Assembly: GCA_018399015.1 (NCBI GenBank)
Contig: CP073761.1
Coordinates: 930,001-994,000 of the forward strand
Reading direction: 5' to 3'
Source: Cyanobium sp. M30B3
GTDB lineage: Bacteria > Cyanobacteriota > Cyanobacteriia > PCC-6307 > Cyanobiaceae
Length of the DNA: 64,000 bases
The notes below the pieces were generated by a model. That model was not told the DNA's origin, ran no database searches, and saw nothing but the letters and a program-made list of their open reading frames with translations. Numbering within the stretch: position 1 is the first letter of the stretch; every line of letters begins with the position of its first letter. The position numbers and the translations under genes were made by a program. Below are positions 24,608-34,879 of the stretch, one piece after another.

Positions 24608-25594
24608 TCATCGTGCTCCGCGGCGATCGTCGTCGCGGTTGGCGTAGGCGTTCACCAGGCGCTGCACCAGCGGATGGCGCACCACATCAGAGGCGGTGAG
24701 CCGGCAGATGGCAACCCCCTCCACCCCTTCCAGCACCTGCGCCGCCTCAATCAGGCCGCTGAGCTGGTTGGCGGGCAGATCGATCTGGGTGGGGTCGCCG
24801 GTGACCACCATGCGGGAGCCTTCTCCAAGGCGGGTGAGCACCATGCGCATCTGGGCGGGGGTCGTGTTCTGGGCCTCGTCGAGGATCACAAAGGCATCGG
24901 CGAGGGTGCGGCCGCGCATGTAGGCCAGCGGTGCCACCTCGATCACGTTTTTCTCGATCAGCGCGGCGGTGCGCTCCTGCCCCAGCAGGGTGTGCAGAGC
25001 GTCGTAGAGGGGCCGCAGGTAGGGATCCACCTTCTGCTGCAGGTCGCCGGGCAGGAAGCCGAGACGCTCGCCGGCCTCCACGGCCGGGCGCGTGAGGATC
25101 AGCCGCTCCACCCGGCGCTCCTGCAGGGCGCGCACGGCCTGCACCGCCGCCAGAAAGGTTTTGCCGGTGCCTGCGGGGCCGAGGGCGAGGGTGAGGTCGT
25201 GGCGCTCGATCGCCTCGACGTAGGCCTTTTGCTTGAGGGTGCGGGGGCGCAGCAGCTTGCCGCTCTGGCTGCGGGCCAGCACCTGTTTGCCCAGCTGCTG
25301 GTGCTCCTCGCCCCGGCCCGTGTCGAGGGCGAGGAGGGCGGTCTGCACATCAACCTGGGTGATGGCCTGACCCTCCTGCCAGAGAGGGCGCAGCAGTTCC
25401 ACCAGGCCTGCGGCCCGCTCCAGCTGGTTGGGGCGGCCCCGCAGCTGCAACGACAAACCCCGCAGCACCAGCGATGCACCCGTGAGGGCTTCGAGGCGAT
25501 GCAGGGTGGTCTCGGCTTCGCCCGCCAGGGCCATGGCGGCAACCTGGTCGGGCAAATCGATGAGGAGGGACGTGAGCGTATCAGCCCCTGACAT
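24608..25594 (-). CDS. phoH: PhoH family ATPase
   Basis: A 328-aa protein. The N-terminal KH-like region is followed by the PhoH ATPase: [20 protein letters not shown], Walker [12 protein letters not shown] near 143, [20 protein letters not shown], Walker [13 protein letters not shown] near 245, [12 protein letters not shown]. It is a cytosolic ATPase/ribonuclease-like protein, possibly linked to RNA or ribosome metabolism. It lies 11 bp downstream of rpsP. The 143-bp gap between it and the next gene (24465-24607) shows nothing I can identify. Confidence 0.92.
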   Translation of the reverse strand: MSGADTLTSLLIDLPDQVAAMALAGEAETTLHRLEALTGASLVLRGLSLQLRGRPNQLERAAGLVELLRPLWQEGQAITQVDVQTALLALDTGRGEEHQQLGKQVLARSQSGKLLRPRTLKQKAYVEAIERHDLTLALGPAGTGKTFLAAVQAVRALQERRVERLILTRPAVEAGERLGFLPGDLQQKVDPYLRPLYDALHTLLGQERTAALIEKNVIEVAPLAYMRGRTLADAFVILDEAQNTTPAQMRMVLTRLGEGSRMVVTGDPTQIDLPANQLSGLIEAAQVLEGVEGVAICRLTASDVVRHPLVQRLVNAYANRDDDRRGAR

Positions 25595-25605
25595 GGGGCG
25601 CAGCC

Positions 25606-26016
25606 TCAGGCTTCAGCGGGCTCCTCGGCGGCGGGCTCAGCAGCGGCAGCGGCCTCCTCAGCAGCCTTGGCTTCAGCGGCGGCTTTGGCTTCAGCAGCTT
25701 CCTTGGCGGCCTGTCTGGCGGCGGCCTCACGGGCGGCAGCCTGTTTCTTCTGGCCGATCACCACGGAGGGGCGCACGCTCTTCTCCAGCAGACCGCCACG
25801 CTCCAGCAGGGTGAGCACGGTGTCGGTGGGCTGGGCACCCTGCTCCAGGCGGGCGCGGATGGCCTCGGTGTCGAGGCGGGTTTCCTTGGTGCGCGGGTTG
25901 TAGAAGCCCAGCTCTTCGAGCGGACGACCGTCGCGGCGGGAGGTGCTGTTGACGGCCACGAGGCGGAAACTCGCTTCCCGCTTCTTGCCAAACCGCTTCA
26001 GGCGGAGCTTGATCAT
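25606..26016 (-). CDS. rpsP: 30S ribosomal protein S16 with Ala/Glu-rich tail
   Basis: A 136-aa protein. The S16 core is canonical ([58 protein letters not shown]). Usual bacterial S16 is about 80-90 residues. Here about 50 extra residues form an Ala/Glu/Lys-rich predicted helix ([20 protein letters not shown], ending AAEEPAEA). It follows ffh and precedes phoH on the same strand, a likely translation-related operon. Confidence 0.95.
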   Translation of the reverse strand: MIKLRLKRFGKKREASFRLVAVNSTSRRDGRPLEELGFYNPRTKETRLDTEAIRARLEQGAQPTDTVLTLLERGGLLEKSVRPSVVIGQKKQAAAREAAARQAAKEAAEAKAAAEAKAAEEAAAAAEPAAEEPAEA

Positions 26017-26074
26017 CGTGGCCTAGCCGCTAGGTGTGCAAACAACCAGTGTAGCTCTTGGGGTGCGCCCTCCC

Positions 26075-27559
26075 TCAGAGCTCGCCGAACCCCTTGCGCT
26101 TCTTGGCAGGCCTGGGCGCCTTGGGCCGGCCGCCACCACGACTGCCGTGCCCGCCGCCGGCCATGCCTCCCATCCCTGGCATGCCACCACCCATGCCCGG
26201 GAAGCCGCCCATGCCCGGGAAACCGCCTCCCATGCCGGGCATCCCGGGCATGCCGCCGCCGCGGGTCATCTGCTGCATGAAGCCGCGCATCTGCTGGAAG
26301 TTCTGCAGCACCTTGTCCACATCGGCCGGCGTGTGCCCACTGCCGGAGGCGATGCGGCGGCGGCGGGAGGGATTGGCGGCCAGCAGATCCGGATCGCGGC
26401 GCTCCGACTCGGTCATCGAGCCGATCATCGCCTCGATCTTCCTGAGCTGCTCCTCACCCTGCTTGAGCATGCCTGAATCGATCTTGTTCATGCCCGGGAT
26501 CAGCTTCATCAGGCCGCCCAGGGAGCCCATGCGCTTGATCAGGCGCATCTGCTGCACGAAGTCCGAGAAGTCGAAGGTGGCTTCCTGGAGCTTCTGCTGC
26601 ATCTTGGCCACATCGGCCAGCTCCACCTCCTTCTGGGCCTTCTCCACCAGGGTGAGCACGTCGCCCATGCCCAGGATCCGGCTGGCCATCCGCTCGGGAT
26701 GGAAGGGCTGCAGCGCCTCCACCTTCTCGCCGGTGCCGATGAACTTGATCGGCGCGCCGCTCACCTTGCGGATCGAGAGGGCGGCGCCACCGCGGGAGTC
26801 GCCGTCGAGCTTGGTGAGCACGGCACCGGTGATGCCCACCTGCTCGTGGAAGGCGCGGGTGAGCTCGGCCGCCTCCTGGCCGATCATTGAATCCACCACC
26901 AGCAGCACCTCATCGGGGCTGCAGGCCTCGCGGATCCGCACCATCTCCTCCATCATCGACTGATCGATCTGGAGGCGGCCGGCGGTGTCCACCAGCACCG
27001 TGTCGAAGCCCTCGGCCCTGGCCTTCTCGATGCCGGCTGCGGCGATCGCTTCCGGCTTGGCCTCGGTGCCGAGGCTGAACACCTCCACGCCGATCTGGCC
27101 GCCCAGTGTCTTGAGCTGCTCGATGGCAGCGGGGCGGTACACGTCGGCGCCCACCAGCAGCGCCTTGCGGCCCTGCTCCTTGAGGTGCAGGCCGAGCTTG
27201 GCGGTGGCGGTGGTCTTGCCGGCGCCCTGCAGGCCGGCCATCAGCACCACGGCCGGTTCGCCCGCCTTGCCGCCGGCGGCCAGGGGTGCGTTCTCGCCGC
27301 CCATGGTGTCCACGAGCTGCGCGTGCACCACCTGGATGAACTTCTGATCCGGGCTGATGCCGCGCACCACCTCGGCGCCGAGGGCCTTCCTGCGGACTTC
27401 GTCCACGAAGTCCTTCACCACCGGCAGGCTCACGTCGGCCTCCAGCAGCGCCCGGCGCACCTCCTTCAGGGCGCCGTCGATGTTGCTCTCGCTGATGGCC
27501 CCCTGGCCGCGCAGGTTCTTGACGGCGTCTTCAAACCGCTGGGAGAGCTCGTCGAACAT
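26075..27559 (-). CDS. ffh: Signal recognition particle protein Ffh
   Basis: A 494-aa SRP54 GTPase that targets membrane proteins cotranslationally with 4.5S RNA. The N domain starts MFDELSQRFEDAVKNLRGQG. The G domain has LMAGLQGAGKTTATAKLGLH near 108, LVDTAGRLQIDQSMMEEMVR, LTKLDGDSRGGAALSI. The M domain (about 320-430) contains KLIPGMNKIDSGMLKQGEEQ and the SRRRRIASGSGHTPADVDKV signal. The tail is an unusually long Met/Gly/Pro repeat (PGMPGMGGGFPGMGGFPGM) ending in a basic KKRKGFGEL. Confidence 0.96.
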   Translation of the reverse strand: MFDELSQRFEDAVKNLRGQGAISESNIDGALKEVRRALLEADVSLPVVKDFVDEVRRKALGAEVVRGISPDQKFIQVVHAQLVDTMGGENAPLAAGGKAGEPAVVLMAGLQGAGKTTATAKLGLHLKEQGRKALLVGADVYRPAAIEQLKTLGGQIGVEVFSLGTEAKPEAIAAAGIEKARAEGFDTVLVDTAGRLQIDQSMMEEMVRIREACSPDEVLLVVDSMIGQEAAELTRAFHEQVGITGAVLTKLDGDSRGGAALSIRKVSGAPIKFIGTGEKVEALQPFHPERMASRILGMGDVLTLVEKAQKEVELADVAKMQQKLQEATFDFSDFVQQMRLIKRMGSLGGLMKLIPGMNKIDSGMLKQGEEQLRKIEAMIGSMTESERRDPDLLAANPSRRRRIASGSGHTPADVDKVLQNFQQMRGFMQQMTRGGGMPGMPGMGGGFPGMGGFPGMGGGMPGMGGMAGGGHGSRGGGRPKAPRPAKKRKGFGEL

Positions 27560-27689
27560 CGGGGTATCTCTGAAGTGGGCGCGGCAGGGGCGCCGTGGGG
27601 GGAGAAGCGGGCGCGGGCCGGGGTGGCCGGGTCCGGGATGACGCGATCGTAAAAAGTGGCGGAGAGCCCAGCGATGCCGGCCCTCCGCC

Positions 27690-29663
27690 TCACTCGGCCC
27701 GCTGGAAGCTCACCAATCGCCAGGTGCCCTCGTCGCGCCCGAACACATAGCGGTTGCGCAGGGCCGGCAGTCGGGTGGGCTGGCCCAGCGGCTGGCCGGC
27801 GGCATTGAGGCGCTGGTCGGTGTAGTCGATGGTGGCCAGGGCTGCAATCCGGTTGGGGCCGCTCTCCTCCACGGTGAACTCCACCACCTTGGCGTTGATG
27901 CGCTGGGTCTGGTTGAGGGCTCTGTCCTCCCGCTGTTCGGCGGCCAGCCGCTGCAGCTGGGTCTCGCGGGCGAGCCGATCGAGGGGAACGGTGGGCTGCT
28001 GGCCGGCCAGAACGGCCGCCTTGGCACCCAGCCAGCCCTCCAGCAGTCTCCGCACCTGCTCTGGTGAAGGTCTGTCGCTGCGCAGGGGCAGCTGGGGTTG
28101 GGGTTGGACCGGCACAGGGGGGCTACCGGCGGGTTTCTCTGGCGACGGAGCTGCTGAGCTGGCGTCCCGTTTCGGCTCCACGGGGATGGACGTGGGCCGG
28201 GGCCGCAGCAGGGCGACTCCTCCCGCCACCACCAGGATCAGGGCCGCGACGCCGGCGGCGATCCGGGCCAACCGGGGCCCGTTGCTCCCCTGGATCCAGT
28301 CCGGCAGGGTCAGGCCCGCCGGTTCCCGATCCCCGTCGTCCTGATCGGACGGGGGGACCAGGGGGTCCAGGGGGTCCTCACTGTCCCCGCTGGGGCCGGC
28401 GAAACCGCCGAGCCCAAGCAGGGCCTGGGCCGCTGGCAGGGCTGAGCCGGCGAATCCGAAGCCGGCGGTCGGGGGAGGCGGGGGAGTCTCGTCCAGTTCA
28501 TCGAGGTAGGCCTGCACGTCCCGGTCGGCGAAGTAGGCCTCGAGGTCGGCGTCGGCATCGAGGTCGCGGTAGCCGGGCAGCACGTCCCGGGCCAGCCAGT
28601 CGCGGCAGTAGGCGCACACCTGGGCCAGGGGGTCGTCGCCAGCCCGCTGGGCCCAGCTGCGGATTTCCGGACTGGAGCCCTGGGCAAAGGCGGTCTCCGC
28701 CTCGTCCACCTGCCCCAGCAGCAGATGCAGGCAGGCCAGGAGAGGCTGGATGTCGGCCTGGCCGCTGGCCAGGAGCCGGCTGCGGGCCGTGGCGATCCGC
28801 TCCGGCTTGCGCTGGGCGAAGCCCGAGGCGGTGAGAGCCGTGGTGGCCAGAAAATCGGCGCTGCCGCCCTGCTGGCCCGGCGCCCCGGACCAGCGGCTGA
28901 ACAGGTCGATCTGTTCCTGCACCGTGAGATAGGCCCGGATCTGGCGGAAAAAGGCCTGGAACTCCTCGGCACCCATGCGGAGATCCCGCTGCCCCTCCAG
29001 GCCGCCCCGTTCCTGCACCAGCTCCTCGAGCAGTCGCAGGCCCTCGCCGCGGGCCTCCACCGCCCCCAGGTCCCGGCTGAGCAGATCCAGCACCCGGTAG
29101 GGCCTCAGAGCCAGGAGGGCATCGCTGATCGCCTGGCGCTGCTGGGGCTGTTGACCCATCCGCTGCAGCAGCTGCTGGCCCTGGCCCAGGAGCAGGGCAG
29201 CACTCTCGAAGCGGCGGTTCCGGCGCAGATCCTCGGCGCCGGCCAGGCAGGACAGGGCCGCCAGCAGGCAGAGGTCGGCTTCCCGGCCGCTGCCCAGGGC
29301 CGGGGCCTGGGGGGGCTGCAGGGCCCGGTGCACCAGTTCGAACACCTCCAGGTGCTGGCCCGCCTCATGCAGCAGCAGCAGGCCCCCCAGTTCCTGGTTG
29401 CTGCCCAGATCCAGGGCCGCCTGCAGCGGCTGGCCGCTCTGGCTGAGGGCGGTGAGCTGGGATTCGTAGGTGCTGCGCCGCTCCGGGTCGCTGAGCAGGT
29501 CGGCGCTCTGGCGCAGCAGGGTGTTGCGCACCTCCAGGGTGTCGAGGGTGAAGCCCTGGTCAGGAATGCGGTCGAGCCGTTGCTGCAGGGTGCGGAGCAC
29601 GGTCTGCACGTCCGTGGTCGGACTGACGCCGAGCAACCGGAAATGATCGATCGGCAGTTCCAA
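27690..29663 (-). CDS. Cell division protein Ftn2/ZipN (ARC6-like)
   Basis: A 657-aa cyanobacterial homologue of plant ARC6, which anchors FtsZ to the membrane. The N-terminal J-like domain begins MELPIDHFRLLGVSPTTDVQ and includes LLSDPERRSTYESQL. A long helical region is followed by a Pro/Asp-rich linker, a single membrane helix near 475-490 (IAAGVAALILVVAGGVALL), a Pro-rich stretch, and the C-terminal IMS-like domain (RRLLEGWLGAKAAVLAGQQP, LRNRYVFGRDEGTWRLVSFQ). Domain order matches the family. It is divergent from pdhA. Confidence 0.85.
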   Translation of the reverse strand: MELPIDHFRLLGVSPTTDVQTVLRTLQQRLDRIPDQGFTLDTLEVRNTLLRQSADLLSDPERRSTYESQLTALSQSGQPLQAALDLGSNQELGGLLLLHEAGQHLEVFELVHRALQPPQAPALGSGREADLCLLAALSCLAGAEDLRRNRRFESAALLLGQGQQLLQRMGQQPQQRQAISDALLALRPYRVLDLLSRDLGAVEARGEGLRLLEELVQERGGLEGQRDLRMGAEEFQAFFRQIRAYLTVQEQIDLFSRWSGAPGQQGGSADFLATTALTASGFAQRKPERIATARSRLLASGQADIQPLLACLHLLLGQVDEAETAFAQGSSPEIRSWAQRAGDDPLAQVCAYCRDWLARDVLPGYRDLDADADLEAYFADRDVQAYLDELDETPPPPPTAGFGFAGSALPAAQALLGLGGFAGPSGDSEDPLDPLVPPSDQDDGDREPAGLTLPDWIQGSNGPRLARIAAGVAALILVVAGGVALLRPRPTSIPVEPKRDASSAAPSPEKPAGSPPVPVQPQPQLPLRSDRPSPEQVRRLLEGWLGAKAAVLAGQQPTVPLDRLARETQLQRLAAEQREDRALNQTQRINAKVVEFTVEESGPNRIAALATIDYTDQRLNAAGQPLGQPTRLPALRNRYVFGRDEGTWRLVSFQRAE

Positions 29664-29792
29664 CCCGGGCGTTGCGCTGGTGGCTGACTCTAGTCAGGGT
29701 GGCTGATTTCGCCATGGGCAGAAGCAATGGGCCAGACCCCGTACAGTCGGCGATCAGGATCAGCACCTGCTGCATAGCGCCGCTTCTTCGCC

Positions 29793-30908
29793 ATGACCCA
29801 GGCCGATATGAGTCGTGAACTGGCCTCCGCCTCGGGGGCTCCGGCCTGTTCCGCCGATTCCACCCACGTGGCCGGCCCCCATGCCGAGCGTCTCGAGAAC
29901 CTCTACCCGGCCACGCCGGCCACGGTGACCCGCGAGGAGGGGCTGATGCTCTATCGCGACATGGTGCTCGGCCGGCGATTCGAGGACAAGTGCGCGGAGA
30001 TGTACTACCGCGGCAAGATGTTCGGCTTCGTGCACCTCTACAACGGCCAGGAGGCCGTGAGCACGGGGGTGATCAAGGCGATGAAGATGCAGCACGACTG
30101 GTTCTGCAGCACCTACCGCGACCACGTGCATGCCCTCAGCTGCGGCGTGCCGGCCCGCGAGGTGATGAGCGAGCTGTTCGGCAAGGAAACGGGCTGCAGC
30201 AAGGGCCGTGGTGGTTCCATGCACCTGTTCTCCAGGGAACATCACCTGCTGGGCGGCTACGCCTTCATCGGCGAGGGCATCCCCGTGGCCCTCGGGGCCG
30301 CCTTCACCAGCCGCTACAAGCGTGACGCCCTCGGCGATGCCAGCAGCGATGCCGTTACCGCCGCCTTCTTCGGTGACGGCACCTGCAACATCGGCCAGTT
30401 CTACGAATGCCTGAACATGGCGGCGCTCTGGAAGCTGCCGATCCTGTTCGTGGTGGAGAACAACAAGTGGGCGATCGGCATGGACCACAACCGGGCCACC
30501 AGCGACCCCGAGATCTGGCGCAAGGCGGCCGCCTTCGGCATGGCTGGGGAAGAAGTGGACGGCATGGATGTGCTGGCGGTGCGTGCCGCCGCCCAGCGGG
30601 CGGTCGAGCGGGCCCGGGCCGGCGAGGGCCCCACGGTGCTCGAGTGCCTCACCTACCGCTACCGCGGCCATTCCCTGGCCGATCCCGATGAACTGCGCGC
30701 CCAGGCGGAGAAGGAGTTCTGGGCCCAGCGCGACCCGATCAAGCGCCTGGCTGCCCATCTCACCGCCGAGAACCTGGCCAGCCCCGACGAACTCAAGGCG
30801 ATCGAGAAGGAGATCGACGCCGAAGTGGCCGACTGCGTGGAGTTCGCCCTGGCGGCTCCCGAGCCCAAGCCCGAGGAGCTCACCCGCTACATCTGGGCCG
30901 AGGACTGA
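29793..30908 (+). CDS. pdhA: Pyruvate dehydrogenase E1 component subunit alpha
   Basis: A 371-aa thiamine-diphosphate-dependent subunit that decarboxylates pyruvate to acetyl-CoA precursors. Motifs are [53 protein letters not shown], the TPP motif [20 protein letters not shown] with ENN, and [15 protein letters not shown]. The N-terminal 40 residues are Ala/Ser-rich and variable; an internal Met at codon 6 is an alternative start. The beta subunit gene is not in this window, as is common in cyanobacteria. Confidence 0.95.
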   Translation: MTQADMSRELASASGAPACSADSTHVAGPHAERLENLYPATPATVTREEGLMLYRDMVLGRRFEDKCAEMYYRGKMFGFVHLYNGQEAVSTGVIKAMKMQHDWFCSTYRDHVHALSCGVPAREVMSELFGKETGCSKGRGGSMHLFSREHHLLGGYAFIGEGIPVALGAAFTSRYKRDALGDASSDAVTAAFFGDGTCNIGQFYECLNMAALWKLPILFVVENNKWAIGMDHNRATSDPEIWRKAAAFGMAGEEVDGMDVLAVRAAAQRAVERARAGEGPTVLECLTYRYRGHSLADPDELRAQAEKEFWAQRDPIKRLAAHLTAENLASPDELKAIEKEIDAEVADCVEFALAAPEPKPEELTRYIWAED

Positions 30909-30912
30909 GCCC

Positions 30913-31839
30913 TCAGAGCTCGTTCGGCAGGCGGCGGGTGAGGTTGCGCAGCTTGCGCAGGGCCTTGAGCTCCACCTGCCGCACCCGCTCCCGGGACACA
31001 TCCAGCCGGCGGCCGATCTCCGCCAGGGTCTGGCGCTCTTCGCCGTCCAGTCCGAAGCGCAGCTGCAGCACCTGGCGCTCCTGCTCACTGAGGTGGCTGA
31101 GCCAGCGTTCGAGCTGCTCCTGGTGGATGTCCCGCTCCACCTTGTCGAGTGGCTCCTCGTCATCGTCGTCGGCGATCAGGTCGCCGAGGAAGCTGCGGCC
31201 TTCATCGCCGTTCACCGGGGCATCCAGGCTGGAGGTGGTGAGCGCCTGACGCAACAGACCATCGAGCTCATCGAGGGGCATGCCCAGGGCCTCGGAGATC
31301 TCCTGACGGCTGGGCATGGCGCCGAGCTTGTGGGCCAGATCGAGGCTCACCTTGCGGATGGCGGTGAGGCGCTCGGAGAGGTGCACCGGCAGGCGGATGG
31401 TGCGCGACTGGCAGGCGATGGCCCGGGTCATGCTCTGGCGGATCCACCAGAAGGCGTAGGTGGAGAACTTGTAGCCACGGGTGGGGTCGAACTTTTCAAC
31501 GGCCCGCTCCAGGCCGAGGGAGCCCTCCTGAATCAGGTCGAGCAGTTCCATCCCCTTGCCCTGATATTTCTTGGCAACACTCACCACAAGGCGCAGATTC
31601 GCCTTCATCATGCGCTGCTTGGCCCGCTGGCCCACCCGCATGATTTTCTGTTCCTGGATGCTGTAGTCGTCGCGCCCTTCCTCTAAGAGACGCATCAGGG
31701 CCTGCACCTGGTTGCCGAGCTCAATCTCTTCGGCTGCTGTGAGCAATGGCTCCCGGCCGATCGTGGCCAGATACCAGCTCACGGGGTCTGAGGTGCGGCG
31801 ACGATGCCCCTCGCTGGTCCTGAGACTGGTGGCGGACAT
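30913..31839 (-). CDS. RNA polymerase sigma factor, group 2 (RpoD/SigA-like)
   Basis: A 308-aa sigma-70 factor without region 1.1. Region 1.2 has DPVSWYLATIGREPLLTAAE. Region 2 has MMKANLRLVVSVAKKYQGKG, LDLIQEGSLGLERAVEKFDP and KFSTYAFWWIRQSMTRAI. Region 4 has LRFGLDGEERQTLAEIGRRL and VSRERVRQVELKALRKLRNL. The size and missing N-terminus suggest a non-essential group 2 factor used in stress or light responses. ATG 31839 is preferred over TTG 31863. A perfect inverted repeat lies about 74 bp upstream. Confidence 0.9.
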   Translation of the reverse strand: MSATSLRTSEGHRRRTSDPVSWYLATIGREPLLTAAEEIELGNQVQALMRLLEEGRDDYSIQEQKIMRVGQRAKQRMMKANLRLVVSVAKKYQGKGMELLDLIQEGSLGLERAVEKFDPTRGYKFSTYAFWWIRQSMTRAIACQSRTIRLPVHLSERLTAIRKVSLDLAHKLGAMPSRQEISEALGMPLDELDGLLRQALTTSSLDAPVNGDEGRSFLGDLIADDDDEEPLDKVERDIHQEQLERWLSHLSEQERQVLQLRFGLDGEERQTLAEIGRRLDVSRERVRQVELKALRKLRNLTRRLPNEL

Positions 31840-31912
31840 CGCAACTGGTGAACAGGATGACAACTATCCGGCGAAATCAACGGCGACCGGTGTGTTTTCA
31901 GTAACCCTTTAG

Positions 31913-31928
31913 GTTTTGCTTGCAAAAC
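31913..31928. promoter_or_regulatory. Perfect inverted repeat GTTTTGC-TT-GCAAAAC upstream of the sigma gene
   Basis: A 7-bp perfect dyad with a 2-base spacer lies in the AT-rich 99-bp gap between the sigma gene start (31839) and the nnr stop (31939). There is no following T-run on either strand, so it looks more like a protein-binding dyad than an intrinsic terminator for nnr. The binding protein is unknown. Confidence 0.4.
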
Positions 31929-31938
31929 AACACGTTAT

Positions 31939-33585
31939 TCATGACGTATGGGTTGTGATCCCGGCCAGGGCCGTGGCCACGGCCCTGGGGCCGGCACAGC
32001 CCGGCCCCAGGCGGGCCAGCTGTTCGCCGGCGCTGGCATGGGCCAGGGCGGCGGTGGCCAGCACGCTGGCCGGTGCCGCCTGGCCCGCCGCCATGGCCAG
32101 GGCAGCCAGGCCGCCCGCGTAACCGGCCAGCACATCCCCCTGGCCGGCGCGGGCGGCGGCGGCGGCGGCGCCGGCCAGCTGCCAGGGGATGTGCCGGGGC
32201 CGCTCACCACGGTGCGGGCGCCCTTGAGCAGCACGGCCGCGCCCGTGGCCTCGGCTGCGCTGGCGGCGGCCTGCAGCGGCGGCAGGGCCTCCCAGCGGGG
32301 AAACAGGCGGGCGAATTCCCCGGGTGGGGGTGAGCCAGGTGGGGCCGCGGCGCTGGCGCAGCCAGGGCAGCGCCCCTTCCCCGCGCCTGGCCAGCCGGTT
32401 GAGGCCGTCCGCGTCCAGCAGCAGCAGGCCCGGGAACTGCTGCAGCCAGTCCCAGGCCTCGGCGTCGCCGCTGGCCCCGTGGTCTGGGTTGCCATCGGCG
32501 CCTGAGCCATCGCCGAGGCCCGGACCCAGCACCAGGGCGTCGAGACGGTTGCCGTCTTCGCCCGCCAGGGCCGCCAGCTGCAGATGGCCCGCCGCGTCAC
32601 TGGGCAGGGCGAGCCGGAGCACCACCTGGGGCGCCTGGTTCCAGAGAGCGGCGGCCAGGGGCTCGGGCAGGGCAGCCTGAAGGTAACCGCAGCCGCTGGC
32701 GTCGGCGCCCGCCAGGGCCAGGGCGGCCGCTCCGGGGTAGCGGTGGCTGCCGGCCACCACCAGCAAGCGGCCCCGGCCGTATTTGGCCGCCGCCGGATCG
32801 GGCCGGGGCCAGGGGGCATGGTCGAGGTCGCTGGTCCGAAGGGCCAGGGGTTGGCACGGCGGCAGGGTCGCCAGCAGGGCCGCCGGCAGCCCCAGGTCGA
32901 TCCGCTCCAGCCGGCCCACCCAGGCCAGGGCCGGATCCTGGATCAGGCCGGTCTTGAGCAGGCCCAGGCAGTAGGTGGTGCGGGCGCGGGCGGCGGTGTC
33001 GCCGAGGCAGTGGCCCCGGTTGGCGCACAGGCCGGTGGGCACGTCGATCGCCACGAGCCACCCCGGCCGCTGGCGCTCCCGGGCGGCCAGCAACTCCTGC
33101 AGCGGGGCCGAGGGGGGCCGGTTCTGGCCGATGCCGAACAGGGCATCGATCCACAGGGCCCGACCGTTGGGATCCGGTGGCTGGCTGAGCTGGGGAATGC
33201 CCAGCCAGGCGGCATGGCGCAGGTGGCTGGCCGTGAGTGGCCTGTGGCGCTCAAAGGGGCTCCAGATCGCCACGGCCAGGCCGCGCAGGGCCAGCTCCCG
33301 GGCCACCACCAGGCCATCGCCGCCGTTGTGGCCCGGGCCCACCAGCACCACCGCCCCGTGTCGCTCCAGGTCTGGCCCGTGCTGCTCCAGCAGCCGCTCG
33401 GCCACCGCCAGGGCCGCCTTCTCCATCAGGGCTTCCACCGGCAGGCCGCTGCTGAACAGCTGCTGCTCCAGGGCGGCCATCTGCTCGCCGCTCACCAGCA
33501 GATGGCGGGCATCACGGGCGGGCCAGGCGGTAGGGGGAACGGCTTGCACGGGCAGGCTCCACAGCGGACGGAGGCGCAGTTTCAT
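31939..33585 (-). pseudogene. nnr: NAD(P)H-hydrate epimerase/dehydratase with an internal out-of-frame segment
   Basis: This bifunctional metabolite-repair enzyme (about 548 codons) epimerises and dehydrates damaged NAD(P)H. The epimerase domain has [34 protein letters not shown] and [14 protein letters not shown]. The dehydratase domain has YGRGRLLVVAGSHRYPGAAA, LVLGPGLGDGSG, LLLLDADGLNRLA and RAGQGDVLAGYAGGLAALAM. Between about 32188 and 32322 the conserved sequence (PGEFARLFPRWEALPPLQAA, AAVLLKGARTVVSGP) lies in another frame. Restoring one C in each of three C-runs rebuilds LTPHPGEF and a continuous domain. Sequence error or real frameshifts are both possible. Confidence 0.82.
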
Positions 33586-33586
33586 G

Positions 33587-34879
33587 ATGGGACGGCTGGC
33601 ACCTCGCTTCCCCAACCCCCCCGTTCTGTCCGGTTGTTCCGCCTTGTCCGCCATCCCCCCGTCCCCTGCCGCGTCCGCCCCTGCTCCAGCAGGCGGCCAT
33701 CCAGCCTGGGCAACGGCCACGGCGGCCGGCGCCCAGGCCCTGGAGCGGCTGCGGGACTGGCCGGGGGAGCGGCGGGTGGCGGTGGGGCTCTCCGGCGGGG
33801 TGGACAGCTCGCTCACCGCGGCGCTGCTGGTGGAGGCCGGCTGGCAGGTGGAGGGCCTCACCCTCTGGCTGATGAGCGGCAAGGGCGCCTGCTGCGCCGA
33901 GGGGTTGGTGGATGCGGCGGGGATCTGCCAGCAGCTGGGGGTGCCCCACCACGTGGTGGATTTCCGCGAGCACTTCAAGGAGCAGATCGTCGATTTCCTG
34001 GTGCAGGGCTATGGCGCCGGTGTCACGCCCCTGCCCTGCTCCCGCTGCAACCGGGAGGTGAAGTTCGGCCCGATGCTCGCCTGGGCTGAAACCGAGCGGG
34101 GGATCGGCCGGATTGCCACCGGCCATTACGCCCGGGTGCGCCACGCCGCCGCCGATCCCCTGCCGGTGCCCGGCGAGGGGGCCGGCCGTCACCAGCTGCT
34201 CCGCGGTCTCGACAGCCACAAGGACCAGAGCTATTTCCTCTACGACCTGCCCCAGCAGAGCCTGGGCCGGCTCGTGTTTCCCCTGGGCGAGCTCACCAAG
34301 GCCGACACGCGCCTGGAGGCGGCCCGCCACGGGCTGCGCACGGCCCAGAAGCCGGAGAGCCAGGACCTCTGCCTGGCCGATCACCACGGCTCGATGAAGG
34401 CTTTCCTCGACACCTACCTGCCCCCCCGCCCGGGGGAGATCGTGCTGCGCGACGGCACCGTGGTGGGCAGCCATGACGGCATCGAGCACTTCACCATCGG
34501 CCAGCGCAAGGGGCTGGGGGTGGCCTGGGCGGAGCCCCTCTTTGTGGTGCGCCTGGATGGGGCCATGAACCGGGTGGTGGTGGCGCCGCGGGCCGAGGCG
34601 GCCTGCGGCCAGGCCCTGGTGGGAGCGGTGAACTGGGTGTCGATCGCGCCGCCCAGCGCGCCGCTGGAGGTGGAGGTGCAGGTGCGCTACCGCAGCGCGC
34701 CGGTGCCCGCCCTGCTCACCCCCCTGCCCGCCAGCGACGCCGACAGGGCCGCGGATCGCCCCTATCGCTGCCGGCTGGAGTTCGCCGAGCCGCAGTTTTC
34801 GATCACGCCGGGCCAGGCGGCGGTGTTCTACGCCGGCGAGGTGCTGCTGGGGGGAGGGCTGATTCAGATTCAGGGTTGA
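33587..34879 (+). CDS. mnmA: tRNA-specific 2-thiouridylase MnmA
   Basis: Up to 430 aa. It thiolates U34 of tRNA-Lys, -Glu and -Gln. The PP-loop is [20 protein letters not shown]; catalytic cysteines are in [13 protein letters not shown] and [34 protein letters not shown] and [19 protein letters not shown] also match. ATG 33587 is the longest ATG start, but it leaves one base between it and the start of the divergent nnr. A later non-ATG start just before [19 protein letters not shown] would also fit the family. Confidence 0.92.
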   Translation: MGRLAPRFPNPPVLSGCSALSAIPPSPAASAPAPAGGHPAWATATAAGAQALERLRDWPGERRVAVGLSGGVDSSLTAALLVEAGWQVEGLTLWLMSGKGACCAEGLVDAAGICQQLGVPHHVVDFREHFKEQIVDFLVQGYGAGVTPLPCSRCNREVKFGPMLAWAETERGIGRIATGHYARVRHAAADPLPVPGEGAGRHQLLRGLDSHKDQSYFLYDLPQQSLGRLVFPLGELTKADTRLEAARHGLRTAQKPESQDLCLADHHGSMKAFLDTYLPPRPGEIVLRDGTVVGSHDGIEHFTIGQRKGLGVAWAEPLFVVRLDGAMNRVVVAPRAEAACGQALVGAVNWVSIAPPSAPLEVEVQVRYRSAPVPALLTPLPASDADRAADRPYRCRLEFAEPQFSITPGQAAVFYAGEVLLGGGLIQIQG

